Notes: generated by a model not told the origin, from the sequence alone. Positions 45,618-57,131 are shown, counted from the stretch's first letter. The stretch is DNA of 64,000 bases from Streptomyces sp. AM 4-1-1 (GCF_029167625.1 NZ_CP119145.1:6014001-6078000), one strand, 5' to 3'. Numbers and translations: made by a program.

Positions 45618-47296
45618 ACGACGACACCCTGGACGACGGGACGCAGGCTCACGACGCACCTGACGTACGTGACGTGCCGCACGCACCGGACGTGCCGGAC
45701 GGACCGGACACACCGGCGACCCGGACGTACGGACCGCCCGGCGCGTCGGGCCCCGGCCGGGTCGGCGCGTCCGTACTCACCGGCGGCGCGGAGGCCGACC
45801 GCGAGGAACGGCACAGGGTCGTCATCATCGGTTCGGGCGTGGGCGGGAGCATCGCGGCTTTCCGGCTGGCCGAGGCCGGAGTGGACAACGTGGTCCTCGA
45901 ACGAGGCCGGCGCTGGCCCGTCACACCCGCCGGGAACACCTTTCCCGCGTTTCCCCGCCCCGACAGCCGACTGGTGTGGCTGGACGACGATTCCACCCCC
46001 CTGCCGCCGGCCCGCACACCTCTGCTGTCCCTGCTGCGCCACGCACTCTCGGCCGCGTTGCCCCGTTCGACCGGACTGCTGGACGTGATGACCCAGGACG
46101 GCGTCGTGGTCCTCAGCGGCGTCGGAGTCGGCGGGGGGACGCTGGTCTACGGGGGTGTGCTCGCCCAGCCCCGCCCCGGACCCTTCCGGCGGTTGTTCCC
46201 CACCGAACTGGACTACGACGAACTCGACCGCGTCTACTATCCCCGGGCACGCGAGCGCCTGGTGGCCGCACCGTTCCCCGACGACCTGCTCGCCCGGGAG
46301 CCGTATCGTTCGAACCGCCTGTGGAGTGTCGCGGCGAAGAGGTCCGGGCTCCCGGCCGAGACCATCGTGAGCAACTTCGACTTCGACATCGTCCGAGGCG
46401 AACTCGACGGCACCGAGAAGGCGTCCGCGGTGATCGGCCAGTACCACTTCACCGGCTGCAACAGCGGCGCGAAGATGAGCGTGGACCGCACCTACCTGGC
46501 GCGGGCCGAAGCGACCGGCAGGACGAAGGTGCGGGCGCTCCACCGGGTGACCCATGTGTCGCAGGACCCCGGGGGCCGCTATCGCGTGCTCGCCGAACGC
46601 CTGGACCAGCAGGGGACCACCGTCGAGCGACTGGTGTTCGTGTGCGACAAACTGATCCTCGCGGCGGGGGCCCACACACCGCGCATCCTGCTGACCGCGC
46701 GCGAGACCGGTGCCCTGCCACGGCTGCACGAATCCATCGGCAAGGGATGGGGAACCAACGGAGACCATCTGACCCTGGTCCGTACGGCTCCGATACCGCT
46801 CGGCCCACCACAGGGCGGCCCCCCGGCGGTTCTCGTACGCAACCTCGACGGCACCGCCGGTGTGATGCACTCACCCATGCCCTTCCCCGTGGGCCCAGGA
46901 CTCCTCGTCTGTCTCGGGATGGGTATCTCCGACCGTTTCGGGCAATGGACGCTTGCAGCCGACGGCAAGGCCGGACTGCACTGGAAGGCCGAGTACGACG
47001 CGAGTTCCCGGCACGCGGTCGACAGCCTTGTGCGCCACGTCGCACGTCATATGCCGGGCGGCGGCGTGGTGTCGGCCGACCGGCAGACCCATCCCGTCGC
47101 CGCGCACCCCGTCGGCGGTGTCGTACTGGGCAAGAGCACCGACGCCTACGGCAGACTGCGCGGCTACCGCGGCCTGTACTGCCTCGACGGCGCGCTCATG
47201 CCCGGCTCCACGGCCGCCGTCAATCCGGCGCTGACCATCGCGGCGGTGGTCGAACGGTGCCTCGACCACATCGTCACAGACTTCAACGCGCCCTGA
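45614..47296 (+). CDS. GMC-family FAD oxidoreductase
   Basis: A 560-aa flavoprotein. The FAD-binding motif GSGVGGSIAAFRLAEAG lies near residue 75, followed by ERGRRWP, GVGVGGGTLVYGG and the C-terminal HPVGG...VNPALTIAAV region, as in cholesterol-oxidase-like GMC enzymes. The C-terminal AHPVGG His is the usual active-site residue. The first ~65 residues are an Asp/Pro-rich repeat (DVP/DAPD units) of low complexity, unusual for the family and probably disordered. No signal peptide. It likely oxidises an alcohol to an aldehyde or ketone on the cluster product. Last gene of the plus-strand block. Confidence 0.9.
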   Translation: MNDDTLDDGTQAHDAPDVRDVPHAPDVPDGPDTPATRTYGPPGASGPGRVGASVLTGGAEADREERHRVVIIGSGVGGSIAAFRLAEAGVDNVVLERGRRWPVTPAGNTFPAFPRPDSRLVWLDDDSTPLPPARTPLLSLLRHALSAALPRSTGLLDVMTQDGVVVLSGVGVGGGTLVYGGVLAQPRPGPFRRLFPTELDYDELDRVYYPRARERLVAAPFPDDLLAREPYRSNRLWSVAAKRSGLPAETIVSNFDFDIVRGELDGTEKASAVIGQYHFTGCNSGAKMSVDRTYLARAEATGRTKVRALHRVTHVSQDPGGRYRVLAERLDQQGTTVERLVFVCDKLILAAGAHTPRILLTARETGALPRLHESIGKGWGTNGDHLTLVRTAPIPLGPPQGGPPAVLVRNLDGTAGVMHSPMPFPVGPGLLVCLGMGISDRFGQWTLAADGKAGLHWKAEYDASSRHAVDSLVRHVARHMPGGGVVSADRQTHPVAAHPVGGVVLGKSTDAYGRLRGYRGLYCLDGALMPGSTAAVNPALTIAAVVERCLDHIVTDFNAP

Positions 47297-47854
47297 GACA
47301 GCCCGGATCGCCTGCCCTGTGGAGTCCGTCATTTCCACGGCCTCGAAGGCCCCGTCGAAGAGACGGAACGGGCCGCTTCGGCACGGACGTCCGGAGACCG
47401 CGTGCCCGCTCAACTCTGAAATCGCCACCTGAGCCACCGGATTGCACCACGCCCGAGTGGTGGCCGGATGTGATCCTGTGGCCGCGGGTCGCGACGGCAT
47501 CCGGTGGGACGGATCAAGGCGCAGGGAAAAAGGGCCTGTTGGCGCCGCCGGAGACTCCGTTTCGCCGATGAGTACAGGTGCGGGCCTGTTTTCAGATTGG
47601 TCTGTACCAAACCTGACCAAGGTCTTGTCAGGACCGGCGCGCCTGGGCAAGATTCTTTACGCATTCGCCGGTCTTTCGTCGTCTCGCCCCTTCCGATGGT
47701 GTTCCGTCACATCTGTGAGAGGAGCATTCTCGGCCACCGCGGGTACCCGTCCGCCGAAGCCGGAACGATGCCGCACCACTGCTCCGCATGCACCACCGAG
47801 CCGTCGGAAGACGGCTCGGACCGAGTTCCCTCGTCACCGGACCAAGGAGAATCC
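47297..47854. other. Non-coding 558 bp upstream of secreted protein gene
   Basis: Contains a dre-like element at 47598-47609 and a bulged hairpin CCTGACcAAG...CTTGTCAGG at 47612-47632. Frames crossing it have no family motifs. Probably a long promoter/leader region for the small secreted protein. Confidence 0.5.
47598..47609 (+). promoter_or_regulatory. dre-like element
   Basis: TGGTCTGTACCA, two mismatches from the DasR core TGGTCTAGACCA and flanked by TT/AA, which extends the palindrome. 246-257 bp upstream of the secreted-protein start. Confidence 0.35.
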
Positions 47855-48166
47855 ATGCGCAGAAAAAGACGTGCGATCGGTGCTGCCGCCCTCGCGGCGG
47901 CCGCGGCCGGAACGATGCTGGCCGTAGCCGCTCCCGCCCAGGCAGCGCCCGGCAACTGCACCATCTCCACCTCGAACCCCGTCTCCAGCCTCTGCACCAC
48001 CGGGACCGGTTACCACCGGATACACATGGTGCTGAACGCCCTCGACCCGAGGCTTCCGCAGAGGATCATCCTGGGTGACTGGGCCCCGGTCGGCCAGAAG
48101 TCCGTCGCCTCCAACCCGTGGGGCTCGCAGTACATCGTCAACGTCTGGGTCGACCGCACCGACTGA
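47855..48166 (+). CDS. Small secreted protein, 103 aa
   Basis: ATG 47855 with an AAGGAGA site. A clear Sec signal peptide (MRRKRRAIGAAALAAAAAG...) is probably cleaved at AQA|APG, leaving ~72 residues. The mature part has two Cys (GNCTIS and SLCTTG) that may form a disulfide, and conserved-looking YHRIHMVLNALDP and VNVWVDRTD segments. I recognise no named domain. It is secreted and probably folds as a small beta-rich protein. It stands alone after the biosynthetic block. Confidence 0.8.
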   Translation: MRRKRRAIGAAALAAAAAGTMLAVAAPAQAAPGNCTISTSNPVSSLCTTGTGYHRIHMVLNALDPRLPQRIILGDWAPVGQKSVASNPWGSQYIVNVWVDRTD

Positions 48167-48319
48167 TGACGACGACGGCTGCTCCGCCGCACCCGCGGCG
48201 AGCAAGCCCCGCGTAGGGCCCGCGGGGGGCCGCACCCGCGCGGTCCCGGCCCGCAGAGCATGCCGGGACAACGGTTCTTCCGCCACGTGTACGGGTGTCC
48301 GGCAGGCCCTGACGCGTGA

Positions 48320-48391
48320 GACACGCCGCCTTTCGCCTCGGGTCCTGAGTCGCTGAAGCTCAAGATCCGCGAGACCGGGAGGCGGCGTGTC
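48320..48391. terminator. 12-bp inverted repeat with long loop
   Basis: GACACGCCGCCT (48320-48331) pairs with AGGCGGCGTGTC (48380-48391), loop 48 nt. Lies between the secreted protein and the convergent YCII pseudogene; possibly a shared terminator. Confidence 0.4.
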
Positions 48392-48447
48392 CGCGATCGC
48401 TCGACGAACGCCGGGCTCCGCGCCGTCGGGCCGCTTCCCGGCGTCGG

Positions 48448-48805
48448 TCAGGCGGATTCGAGGACCGGGCGGACCTCGACGGTCTCCGGGGTGGGGAGGC
48501 TCTTGGCCAGTTCGAGGGCTTCCGCCCGGTCGGCCACCTCGACGATGAACCAGCCGCCGAGGGTCTCATCGCCGGTGTGCGCGGGCCCGTCGGTCACCGT
48601 TGACGTCCCGTCTGCCGCAGTGCGCACGGTCGCGGGAGCGGTGTGCTCGGTCTCCAGAGCGTCGCCACCGACCAGTTTCCCGGCCGTGGCGAGGCCACCG
48701 ATCCAGCCCTCGTACTCCTTCGTGCTCCTTGCGGTACGCGGCCCGGTCGGCCTGGAACCGGCGGCGCGACTCGTCCGTCTCGAAGATCACGAGTGCGTAT
48801 TTCGT
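48448..48805 (-). pseudogene. YCII-related protein, frameshifted and start-less
   Basis: The reading frame from 48805 begins KYALVIFETDESRRRF, the typical start of YCII-like proteins, but the codon at the expected start is ACG (48805-48803), correctly spaced behind a GGAGAGGAAG site. The frame then breaks at an almost perfect 10-bp tandem duplication (48711-48720 and 48721-48730). After removing 10 bp the sequence reads on as KEYEGWIGGLATAGKLVGG ... LGGWFIVEVADRAEALELA to a TGA at 48450. Two independent lesions make a pseudogene, or a sequencing artefact, more likely than a functional gene. Intact relatives are ~115 aa. Confidence 0.85.
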
Positions 48806-48870
48806 GGGACTTCCTCTCCGGCCGCCGTACGGGCGACCACTGCTGACGGCGTGGGTGGCGGGTGGCTTGT

Positions 48871-49779
48871 TCAGGTGGGGCTGTCCGGCGGGGCGATGCG
48901 GGCGAGTGAGCCGATCTCCAGCGCGGTCCACAGGGCGCCGTCGGGACCGACGGTGATGCCGTGCGGTTCGGAGTGGGGGGTGGGCAGGTCGTGGACGGTG
49001 ATGGAGCCGTCGGGGGTGACCCTGCCGACGCGGTTGCCGCCCCATTCGGTGAACCATGCGCTGCCCCGCCCGTCGACGGTGACGCCGTGCGGCCGGGCTG
49101 TGCGATCCGGCAGCGGAAACTCGGTGATCCGCCCGTCGGGAGTGATCCGGCCGATCTGACCGGCGGCGATCTCGACGAACCGGACCGCTCCGTCCTGGCC
49201 TGCGGCGATCCCGACCGGCGCCGCCGCCTCGGTGGGCAGGGGGTGGAGAGTGACCGCACTGTCCATGCCGATCCGCCCGATGGCGTTGGCCTGGTTCAGG
49301 GTGAACCACATGCCGCCGTCGCTGCCGGCGGTGATCGCCGAGGGGAACGCGCCGGTGACGGGCAGCGGAAACCGGGTGAGGTGACCGTCGACGGTGATGC
49401 GGCCGACGCGGTCGGCGGCGGTCTCGGTGAACCACAGCGCACCGTCGGGGCCCGCCGCGATCCCGAACGGACCGCAACCGGAGCCGGGCACCTCGAACTC
49501 GTCGATCACGCCGTCGGTGGTGATGCGCCCGATGCGGTCCGCCCGGTATTCGGTGAACCACAGTGCGCCGTCGGGGCCCGGTGTGATGACGGTCGGCCCG
49601 CTGCCGGGAGCGAGTCGGTGGCTCGTCGGCTCCTCGCCGGGGACGAGGCGGCCGATCCGGCCGCTGTGGACGAGGGTGAACCACAGGGCGCCGTCCGGTC
49701 CCGTGGTGAGGGCGTAGGGTCCGGCCGCGTGGTCGGCCACCGTGTGCTCTTCGACGGATGTCGGCGTCGCGTGGTTCAA
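48871..49779 (-). CDS. vgb: Virginiamycin B lyase (streptogramin B resistance)
   Basis: Cytoplasmic lyase that linearises type B streptogramins by cleaving the ester bond. At 302 aa it has the usual length. It is a seven-bladed propeller: seven repeats of the type [16 protein letters not shown]. The C-terminal [20 protein letters not shown] region carries the conserved active-site His and Glu positions of Vgb. TTG 49779 is preceded by GGGGAAG and overlaps the stop of the acetyltransferase gene (TTGA). Together they resemble the vat-vgb pairs known from staphylococcal resistance plasmids. Lyase activity is inferred from family. Confidence 0.92.
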   Translation of the reverse strand: MNHATPTSVEEHTVADHAAGPYALTTGPDGALWFTLVHSGRIGRLVPGEEPTSHRLAPGSGPTVITPGPDGALWFTEYRADRIGRITTDGVIDEFEVPGSGCGPFGIAAGPDGALWFTETAADRVGRITVDGHLTRFPLPVTGAFPSAITAGSDGGMWFTLNQANAIGRIGMDSAVTLHPLPTEAAAPVGIAAGQDGAVRFVEIAAGQIGRITPDGRITEFPLPDRTARPHGVTVDGRGSAWFTEWGGNRVGRVTPDGSITVHDLPTPHSEPHGITVGPDGALWTALEIGSLARIAPPDSPT

Positions 49780-50441
49780 AGGGACTTCCCCCGTCCGTGC
49801 TTGGTGGCGATGCGTTCGATGTCGGCCGGGGTTCCGGCCATGATGGTGCGGGCGTGTTCGGTGACCAGGTCGGCGGGCCAGTCCCACCAGGCGGCGCGCC
49901 GCAGCAGCTCGACATCGGCGTCGTCGAAGCGCTGCCCGATCGGCCTGGCCGGATTGCCGCCGACGACAGTGCAGGGCGGGACGTCGGCGGTGACCACGGC
50001 GCCGGCCGCGATGACGGCGCCGTCGCCGATCCGTACACCCGGCATGACGGTCGCCCGATACCCGAACCGGACGTCGTTGCCGACGACCGTGTCGCCGCGG
50101 CTCGGCATGCCGGTGACGATGTCCAGCGTCCGCTCGGCCCACCGGCCGCCGAACATGGTGAACGGGTACGTCGGCACCCCCATCGTCGGATGCTCGGCGC
50201 CGGCCATCAGGAACGTGGTTCCCGAGGCGATCGCGCAGTACTCGCCGATGACGAGACGCTCCGGCCCGTAGGCGTGGAGGACGTTGCGGTCCTCGAAGTC
50301 CGCGGCGCCGTCCGGGTCGTCGTAGTACGTGTACTCGCCCACGGCTATGTTCGGTGAGGTGACCAGCGGACTGAGGAACACCACGCGCTCACGGGCGGGC
50401 AGCGGGTGCGCGGTGGTCGGGGGCCCACCCCGCAAACGCAA
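49776..50441 (-). CDS. vat: Vat/CatB-like xenobiotic acetyltransferase (streptogramin A resistance type)
   Basis: A 221-aa left-handed beta-helix (hexapeptide) O-acetyltransferase. Strong Vat features: [10 protein letters not shown], catalytic-His region [14 protein letters not shown], then [21 protein letters not shown] with many hexapeptide repeats, [12 protein letters not shown] and WWDWP. Vat enzymes acetylate the hydroxyl of group A streptogramins. The predicted TTG start (50441) lies inside a palindrome, so the true start could be a downstream GTG (50384) or the mRNA leaderless. First gene of the vat-vgb operon, divergent from tetR. Confidence 0.9.
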   Translation of the reverse strand: MRLRGGPPTTAHPLPARERVVFLSPLVTSPNIAVGEYTYYDDPDGAADFEDRNVLHAYGPERLVIGEYCAIASGTTFLMAGAEHPTMGVPTYPFTMFGGRWAERTLDIVTGMPSRGDTVVGNDVRFGYRATVMPGVRIGDGAVIAAGAVVTADVPPCTVVGGNPARPIGQRFDDADVELLRRAAWWDWPADLVTEHARTIMAGTPADIERIATKHGRGKSL

Positions 50442-50455
50442 GTCTCTGCTGCGTT
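50435..50455. promoter_or_regulatory. Candidate TetR operator between vat and tetR
   Basis: AACGCA-N9-TGCGTT inverted repeat in the 25-bp vat-tetR intergenic region. Its position over both promoters fits autoregulation and repression of vat-vgb by the TetR protein. Confidence 0.55.
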
Positions 50456-50466
50456 AAGGTGGGGGC

Positions 50467-51093
50467 ATGAACGAGCGACAGGGAGCCCGGCGGCCCGGGG
50501 GGCGCAGTGCCCGCGTCGGCACGCAGGTGCATCAGGCGGTCACCGACCTGATCGGCGAGCGCGGCTACGGCAACTTCACCGTCGGCGAGATCGCGGCCCG
50601 CGCGGGCGTGGCGGACAGCAGCGTCTACCGCCGCTGGGGCAGCCTGGAAACCCTGCTCACCGACGTGGCGCTCACCCGCCTCAACGCGCAGTCGCCGATG
50701 CCCGACACCGGGAGCCTCGCCGGCGACCTGCGCACCTACGCGGCCCAGGTGGCCCGCGAGATCACCGGACCCGACGGCCCGGCGGTGCTGCACCTGGCCG
50801 TCGCCCTGTCGGGCAGCGGCCAGCAGGGCCTGCAAGCCAGTGCCGACCTCCGCGCCGAACGCACCCGGCAACTGCGGTCCATGCTCGATCGCGCCCGCGA
50901 CCGGGGCGAGCACGCACCCGACGCGCTCGACGTGCTGGACCACATCCTGGCCCCGATGTATATCCGTGTCCTGTTCGGCATGGTCCCGCTCACCCCGGAT
51001 TACGTCGACGGGCTGGTCGACCGACTGCTGCGACCCCAACCCGGCCCCCGGGATCAGCCCTCGGCCGCGGTGCCAGGGCTCCGCTTCGCGTAG
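50467..51093 (+). CDS. TetR-family regulator of vat-vgb
   Basis: A 208-aa repressor. The N-terminal HTH (about residues 17-62) is GTQVHQAVTDLIGERGYGNF with FTVGEIAARAGVADSSVYRRWGS; the GVADSSVYRRW recognition helix is typical of TetR_N. The C-terminal helical ligand-binding domain resembles TetR_C_33-type regulators. GGGGG precedes ATG 50467. It diverges from vat-vgb with a single palindrome between, so it is the likely local repressor, perhaps induced by a streptogramin or another ligand. Confidence 0.9.
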   Translation: MNERQGARRPGGRSARVGTQVHQAVTDLIGERGYGNFTVGEIAARAGVADSSVYRRWGSLETLLTDVALTRLNAQSPMPDTGSLAGDLRTYAAQVAREITGPDGPAVLHLAVALSGSGQQGLQASADLRAERTRQLRSMLDRARDRGEHAPDALDVLDHILAPMYIRVLFGMVPLTPDYVDGLVDRLLRPQPGPRDQPSAAVPGLRFA

Positions 51094-51176
51094 CCGCGGC
51101 CGGTCGGCGAGCTTGTGGAGCGCGGCTCGTAGCCCACCGCGGCGCCAGAAGTCCCGGAGAAGTCCTGGAGGTGCCG

Positions 51177-51224
51177 CAGCGCCCCTCCCTGCCCCGCCAA
51201 GTGACGGGGCAGGGAGGGGCGCTG
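51177..51224. terminator. 20-bp hairpin between tetR and murA-like gene
   Basis: Perfect 20-bp stem (51177-51196 and 51205-51224) with an 8-nt loop, between two convergent genes; bidirectional terminator. Confidence 0.85.
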
Positions 51225-51237
51225 TGACCTCCTCACA

Positions 51238-52767
51238 TCAAATGTCCCGGAAGGTCTCGATCTGCGCCCCCACCGTGTTGAGCCGCTCCGCCAGGTCCTC
51301 GTAACCGCGGTTGATCACGTACACGTTGCGCAGTACGGAGGTCCCCTCGGCCGCCATCATCGCCAGGAGCACCACCACGGCCGGCCGCAGGGCGGGCGGG
51401 CACATCATCTCGGCCGCGCGCCAGCGGGTGGGACCCTCCACCAGGACCCGGTGCGGGTCGAGGAGTTGCAGTCTGCCGCCCAGTCGGTTGAGGTCGGTCA
51501 GATAGATGGCGCGGTTGTCATAGACCCAGTCGTGGATCAGGGTCTTGCCGTGCGCGGACGCGGCGATCGCCGCGAAGAACGGCACGTTGTCGATGTTGAG
51601 GCCCGGGAACGGCATCGGGTGGATCTTGTCGATCGGCGCCTCCAGTTTGGAGGGGCGCACCGTCAGGTCGACCAGCCGGGTGCGGCCGTTGTCGGCGGCG
51701 TACTCGACGGTGCGGTCGCAGTCGACGCCCATCTCCTCCAGCACCGCCAGTTCGATCTCCAGGAACTCGATCGGCACCCGGCGGATCGTCAGCTCCGACT
51801 CGGTGACCACGGCGGCGGCGAGCAGGCTCATCGCCTCGACCGGGTCCTCGGAGGGGGAGTAGTCGACGTCCACATCGATCTGCGGCACACCGTGCACGGT
51901 CAGTGTGGTGGTGCCGATGCCGTCCACCCGTACGCCCAGCGCCTCCAGGAAGAAGCAGAGGTCCTGGACCATGTAGTTGGAGGACGCGTTGCGGATGACG
52001 GTGGTGCCGTCGTGCCGGGCGGCGGCCAGCAGCGCGTTCTCGGTGACGGTGTCGCCGCGCTCGGTCAGCACGATCGGGCGGTCCGGGGACACCGTGTGGT
52101 CGACCTGGGCGTGGTAGAGCCCTTCGGTCGCCGCGATCTCCAGGCCGAACCTGCGCAGCGCGATCATGTGCGGCTCGATGGTGCGCGTACCGAGGTCGCA
52201 GCCGCCCGCGTACGGCAGTTTGAACTGGTCCAGGCGGTGCACCAGCGGGCCCAGGAACATGATGATGCTGCGCGTCCTGCGCGCCGCCTCCGCGTCGATG
52301 GCGTCCATGTCCAGACGGACCGGCGGGACGATCTCCAGGTCCGTGCCGTCGTTGATCCAACGGGCCCGTACGCCGATGGAGTTCAGCACTTCCAGGAGGC
52401 GGTAGACCTCTTCGATGCGGGCGACCCGGCGCAGCACCGTACGGCCCTTGTTGAGCAGTGAGGCGCAGAGGAGCGCGACACAGGCGTTCTTGCTCGTCTT
52501 GACGTCGATGGAACCGGAGAGCCGACGTCCGCCGACCACTCTCAGATGCATGGGCCCGGCGTAGCCGAGCGACACGATCTCACTGTCGAGCGCTTCACCG
52601 ATGCGCGCGATCATCTCAAGGCTGATGTTCTGATTGCCGCGTTCGATGCGATTGACGGCGCTCTGGCTGGTGGCGAGCGCGTCGGCGAGTTGACTCTGTG
52701 TCCAGCCCCGGTGCTGACGGGCGTCACGAATGAGTTTGCCGATGCGTGCGAGGTAGTCGTCTGACAT
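51238..52767 (-). CDS. murA: XRE HTH-MurA fusion (UDP-GlcNAc 1-carboxyvinyltransferase-like)
   Basis: A 509-aa protein with an N-terminal XRE HTH (residues ~6-62; WTQSQLADALATSQSAVNRIERG) fused to an EPSP/MurA-like domain. The enolpyruvyl transferase part keeps TSKNACVA (Lys-Asn of the active site), GGCDLGTRTIEP (the fosfomycin-target Cys region) and C-terminal VINRGYEDLAERL. It therefore could be enzymatically active, transferring enolpyruvate to UDP-GlcNAc, or a metabolite-sensing regulator. This fused paralogue is, from memory, SCO5998 of S. coelicolor, next to aconitase as here. ATG 52767 lacks a ribosome site; a palindrome 11 bp upstream overlaps the likely promoter. Confidence 0.93.
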   Translation of the reverse strand: MSDDYLARIGKLIRDARQHRGWTQSQLADALATSQSAVNRIERGNQNISLEMIARIGEALDSEIVSLGYAGPMHLRVVGGRRLSGSIDVKTSKNACVALLCASLLNKGRTVLRRVARIEEVYRLLEVLNSIGVRARWINDGTDLEIVPPVRLDMDAIDAEAARRTRSIIMFLGPLVHRLDQFKLPYAGGCDLGTRTIEPHMIALRRFGLEIAATEGLYHAQVDHTVSPDRPIVLTERGDTVTENALLAAARHDGTTVIRNASSNYMVQDLCFFLEALGVRVDGIGTTTLTVHGVPQIDVDVDYSPSEDPVEAMSLLAAAVVTESELTIRRVPIEFLEIELAVLEEMGVDCDRTVEYAADNGRTRLVDLTVRPSKLEAPIDKIHPMPFPGLNIDNVPFFAAIAASAHGKTLIHDWVYDNRAIYLTDLNRLGGRLQLLDPHRVLVEGPTRWRAAEMMCPPALRPAVVVLLAMMAAEGTSVLRNVYVINRGYEDLAERLNTVGAQIETFRDI

Positions 52768-52777
52768 GACGACAGGT

Positions 52778-52795
52778 TATCTCAGATATGAGATG
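52778..52795. promoter_or_regulatory. TATCTC-type palindrome at HTH-murA promoter
   Basis: TATCTCA-GATA-TGAGATG, 7-bp arms with one mismatch, starting 11 bp upstream of the ATG. Its twin lies at 53043-53060. Confidence 0.5.
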
Positions 52796-53042
52796 TTCGT
52801 CTGGCGAGGTCGGCCGGTGGGCTGTGGCAGTCGACGGGTCGCGCCGTCGCGCGATACGTGTGCCCCGGCAGGGAAAGGGCATGCGTCCATGGTGCGCCGC
52901 GTCGCCCGTGTGCGCGAGTCGGGCGCGTCCGTCGGAGGGTGCGGTCCGGGTGGATGGATGTCCCGACCGGTCGCGGGGTCTCACCTTCATGGGCGCACAA
53001 GAGGCATCCGGACATGACCGGACGGCGGCCATGTACTAGAGT

Positions 53043-53060
53043 TATCTCGACATCGAGATA
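53043..53060. promoter_or_regulatory. TATCTC-type palindrome upstream of acnA
   Basis: TATCTCG-ACAT-CGAGATA, perfect 7-bp arms, same half-site (TATCTC/GAGATA) and spacing as the site at the HTH-murA promoter. Probable shared operator in the divergent region. Confidence 0.55.
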
Positions 53061-53090
53061 TCTGCCGAGGCGTACCGCAGCCGCCAGCCC

Positions 53091-55929
<2,839 letters not shown>

Positions 55930-55963
55930 GCCGTACGGCCCGCCGAGGGCTTCCACGGCTGTG

Positions 55964-56007
55964 AAGGGCCGCACCCCGGGAATTCGTTCACCCGGGGTGC
56001 GGCCCTT
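55964..56007. terminator. acnA terminator
   Basis: Perfect 17-bp stem (55964-55980 and 55991-56007) with a 10-nt loop, 35 bp after the acnA stop. Confidence 0.9.
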
Positions 56008-56370
56008 CGGCGTGCCCGGGGCGGGGAGGGGTGTTCCCCCGGACGCTCCCTCCGGCGGCCGGAGGCCGAGCCGGGACGGCCCCCGGCGCGCGCCGGAGCG
56101 CGGGAAGCGCTCCCCCTACTCGCGTGGGTGATTCGAGGTCGGCCCCTACGACGCCGCAGAGCCGTGTCGTGCCTGGTCGGAGCGGTCAACCCGGTGCCGT
56201 GCGAAGAGCGGCCCCGCCATGTGAGGGGTTTGGGGAACAGGCCATCGCTCATTGGAGTGTCACATTCGGTGACCGTCTGGACGCGCACCGCGACGCGGCG
56301 TTTATTTGTTCCCGGAGAACGACGGAGGCCCGCTCCTGGGCCGAGTTCAGCAGAGTTCCTAGGGAGATCC
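56008..56370. other. Non-coding 363 bp upstream of lectin-like gene
   Basis: No gene found. The AT-richer segment 56240-56320 probably holds the lectin gene promoter. Confidence 0.45.
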
Positions 56371-56862
56371 GTGCGTAAGCTTCGTAGTTCTGTGTGCGTC
56401 GCGGCGGTGTCGGCCGCGCTGGCGATCGGCGGCCTGGCGGCGGGCGGTGCCCAAGCGGCGGCGCCCAGCCTGGCGACCGCCTCGGCCGGGCACACCCTGA
56501 CGGCGCCGACGGGTGTCGCCGTACGCCGCGACAACATCATCCGGCCGCGGGCGACGATCTGTCAGAACCAGGCGTGGACGTCGGGGAACGGCCGGGCCAG
56601 CCTGCGCATGCAGGAGGACGGCAACTTCGTCCTGTACAAGGACGGCCGCGCGGCGTGGCAGGCGCCCAACGCCTGGAGCCGCGGCAACTGCGCGGTGTTC
56701 CAGGAGGACGGCAACTTCGTCGTGTACGACGGAGCGGGCAAGGCGGTCTGGGCGGCCGGCACCTGGCACAAGGGGGCGTACCTCGCGGTGCAGGACGACG
56801 GCAACGTCGTCGTCTACAACAGCTCCAACCGGCCGGTCTGGGCGACCAACACCGGTGACTGA
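56371..56862 (+). CDS. Secreted bulb-type mannose-binding lectin-like protein
   Basis: GTG 56371 after GGGAGA. A signal peptide (MRKLRSSVCVAAVSAALAIGG...) ends near AQA|AAP, then a linker and a B-lectin (GNA-like) domain of ~105 aa. Three copies of the QxDxNxVxY sugar-binding motif are visible: QEDGNFVLY, QEDGNFVVY and QDDGNVVVY, so all three sites look intact, with Phe in two of the Asn-Val positions. It probably binds mannose-like sugars outside the cell. 163 aa, monocistronic, between aconitase and the universal stress protein. Confidence 0.9.
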   Translation: MRKLRSSVCVAAVSAALAIGGLAAGGAQAAAPSLATASAGHTLTAPTGVAVRRDNIIRPRATICQNQAWTSGNGRASLRMQEDGNFVLYKDGRAAWQAPNAWSRGNCAVFQEDGNFVVYDGAGKAVWAAGTWHKGAYLAVQDDGNVVVYNSSNRPVWATNTGD

Positions 56863-57018
56863 CCCGCACCCCGGCGCGGCGGGGCACCGACCCGCCGACC
56901 GCTGACGGTGGGGCCGGCCGACACCCCGCCGGTCTGCCCCACCGCGCGGGCCAGGTGCCGGACGGTGGCGTGTCCCTCACGCGAGTCCACGCCGTCCACC
57001 GACCCGGCCCGCGCGACC

Positions 57019-57050
57019 CCGCCCCCGCCCCGACACCGGGGCGGGGGCGG
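57019..57050. terminator. Hairpin between convergent lectin and USP genes
   Basis: Perfect 14-bp GC stem with loop ACAC in the 269-bp gap between convergent genes. Confidence 0.7.
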
Positions 57051-57131
57051 CGGCGTGCGGGGCCACCGGCCGGAGCGAGGGGTGGACGGGTGCCACGCCC
57101 CACGGGGGCACGGACTGTGTCCGCGACGTCG

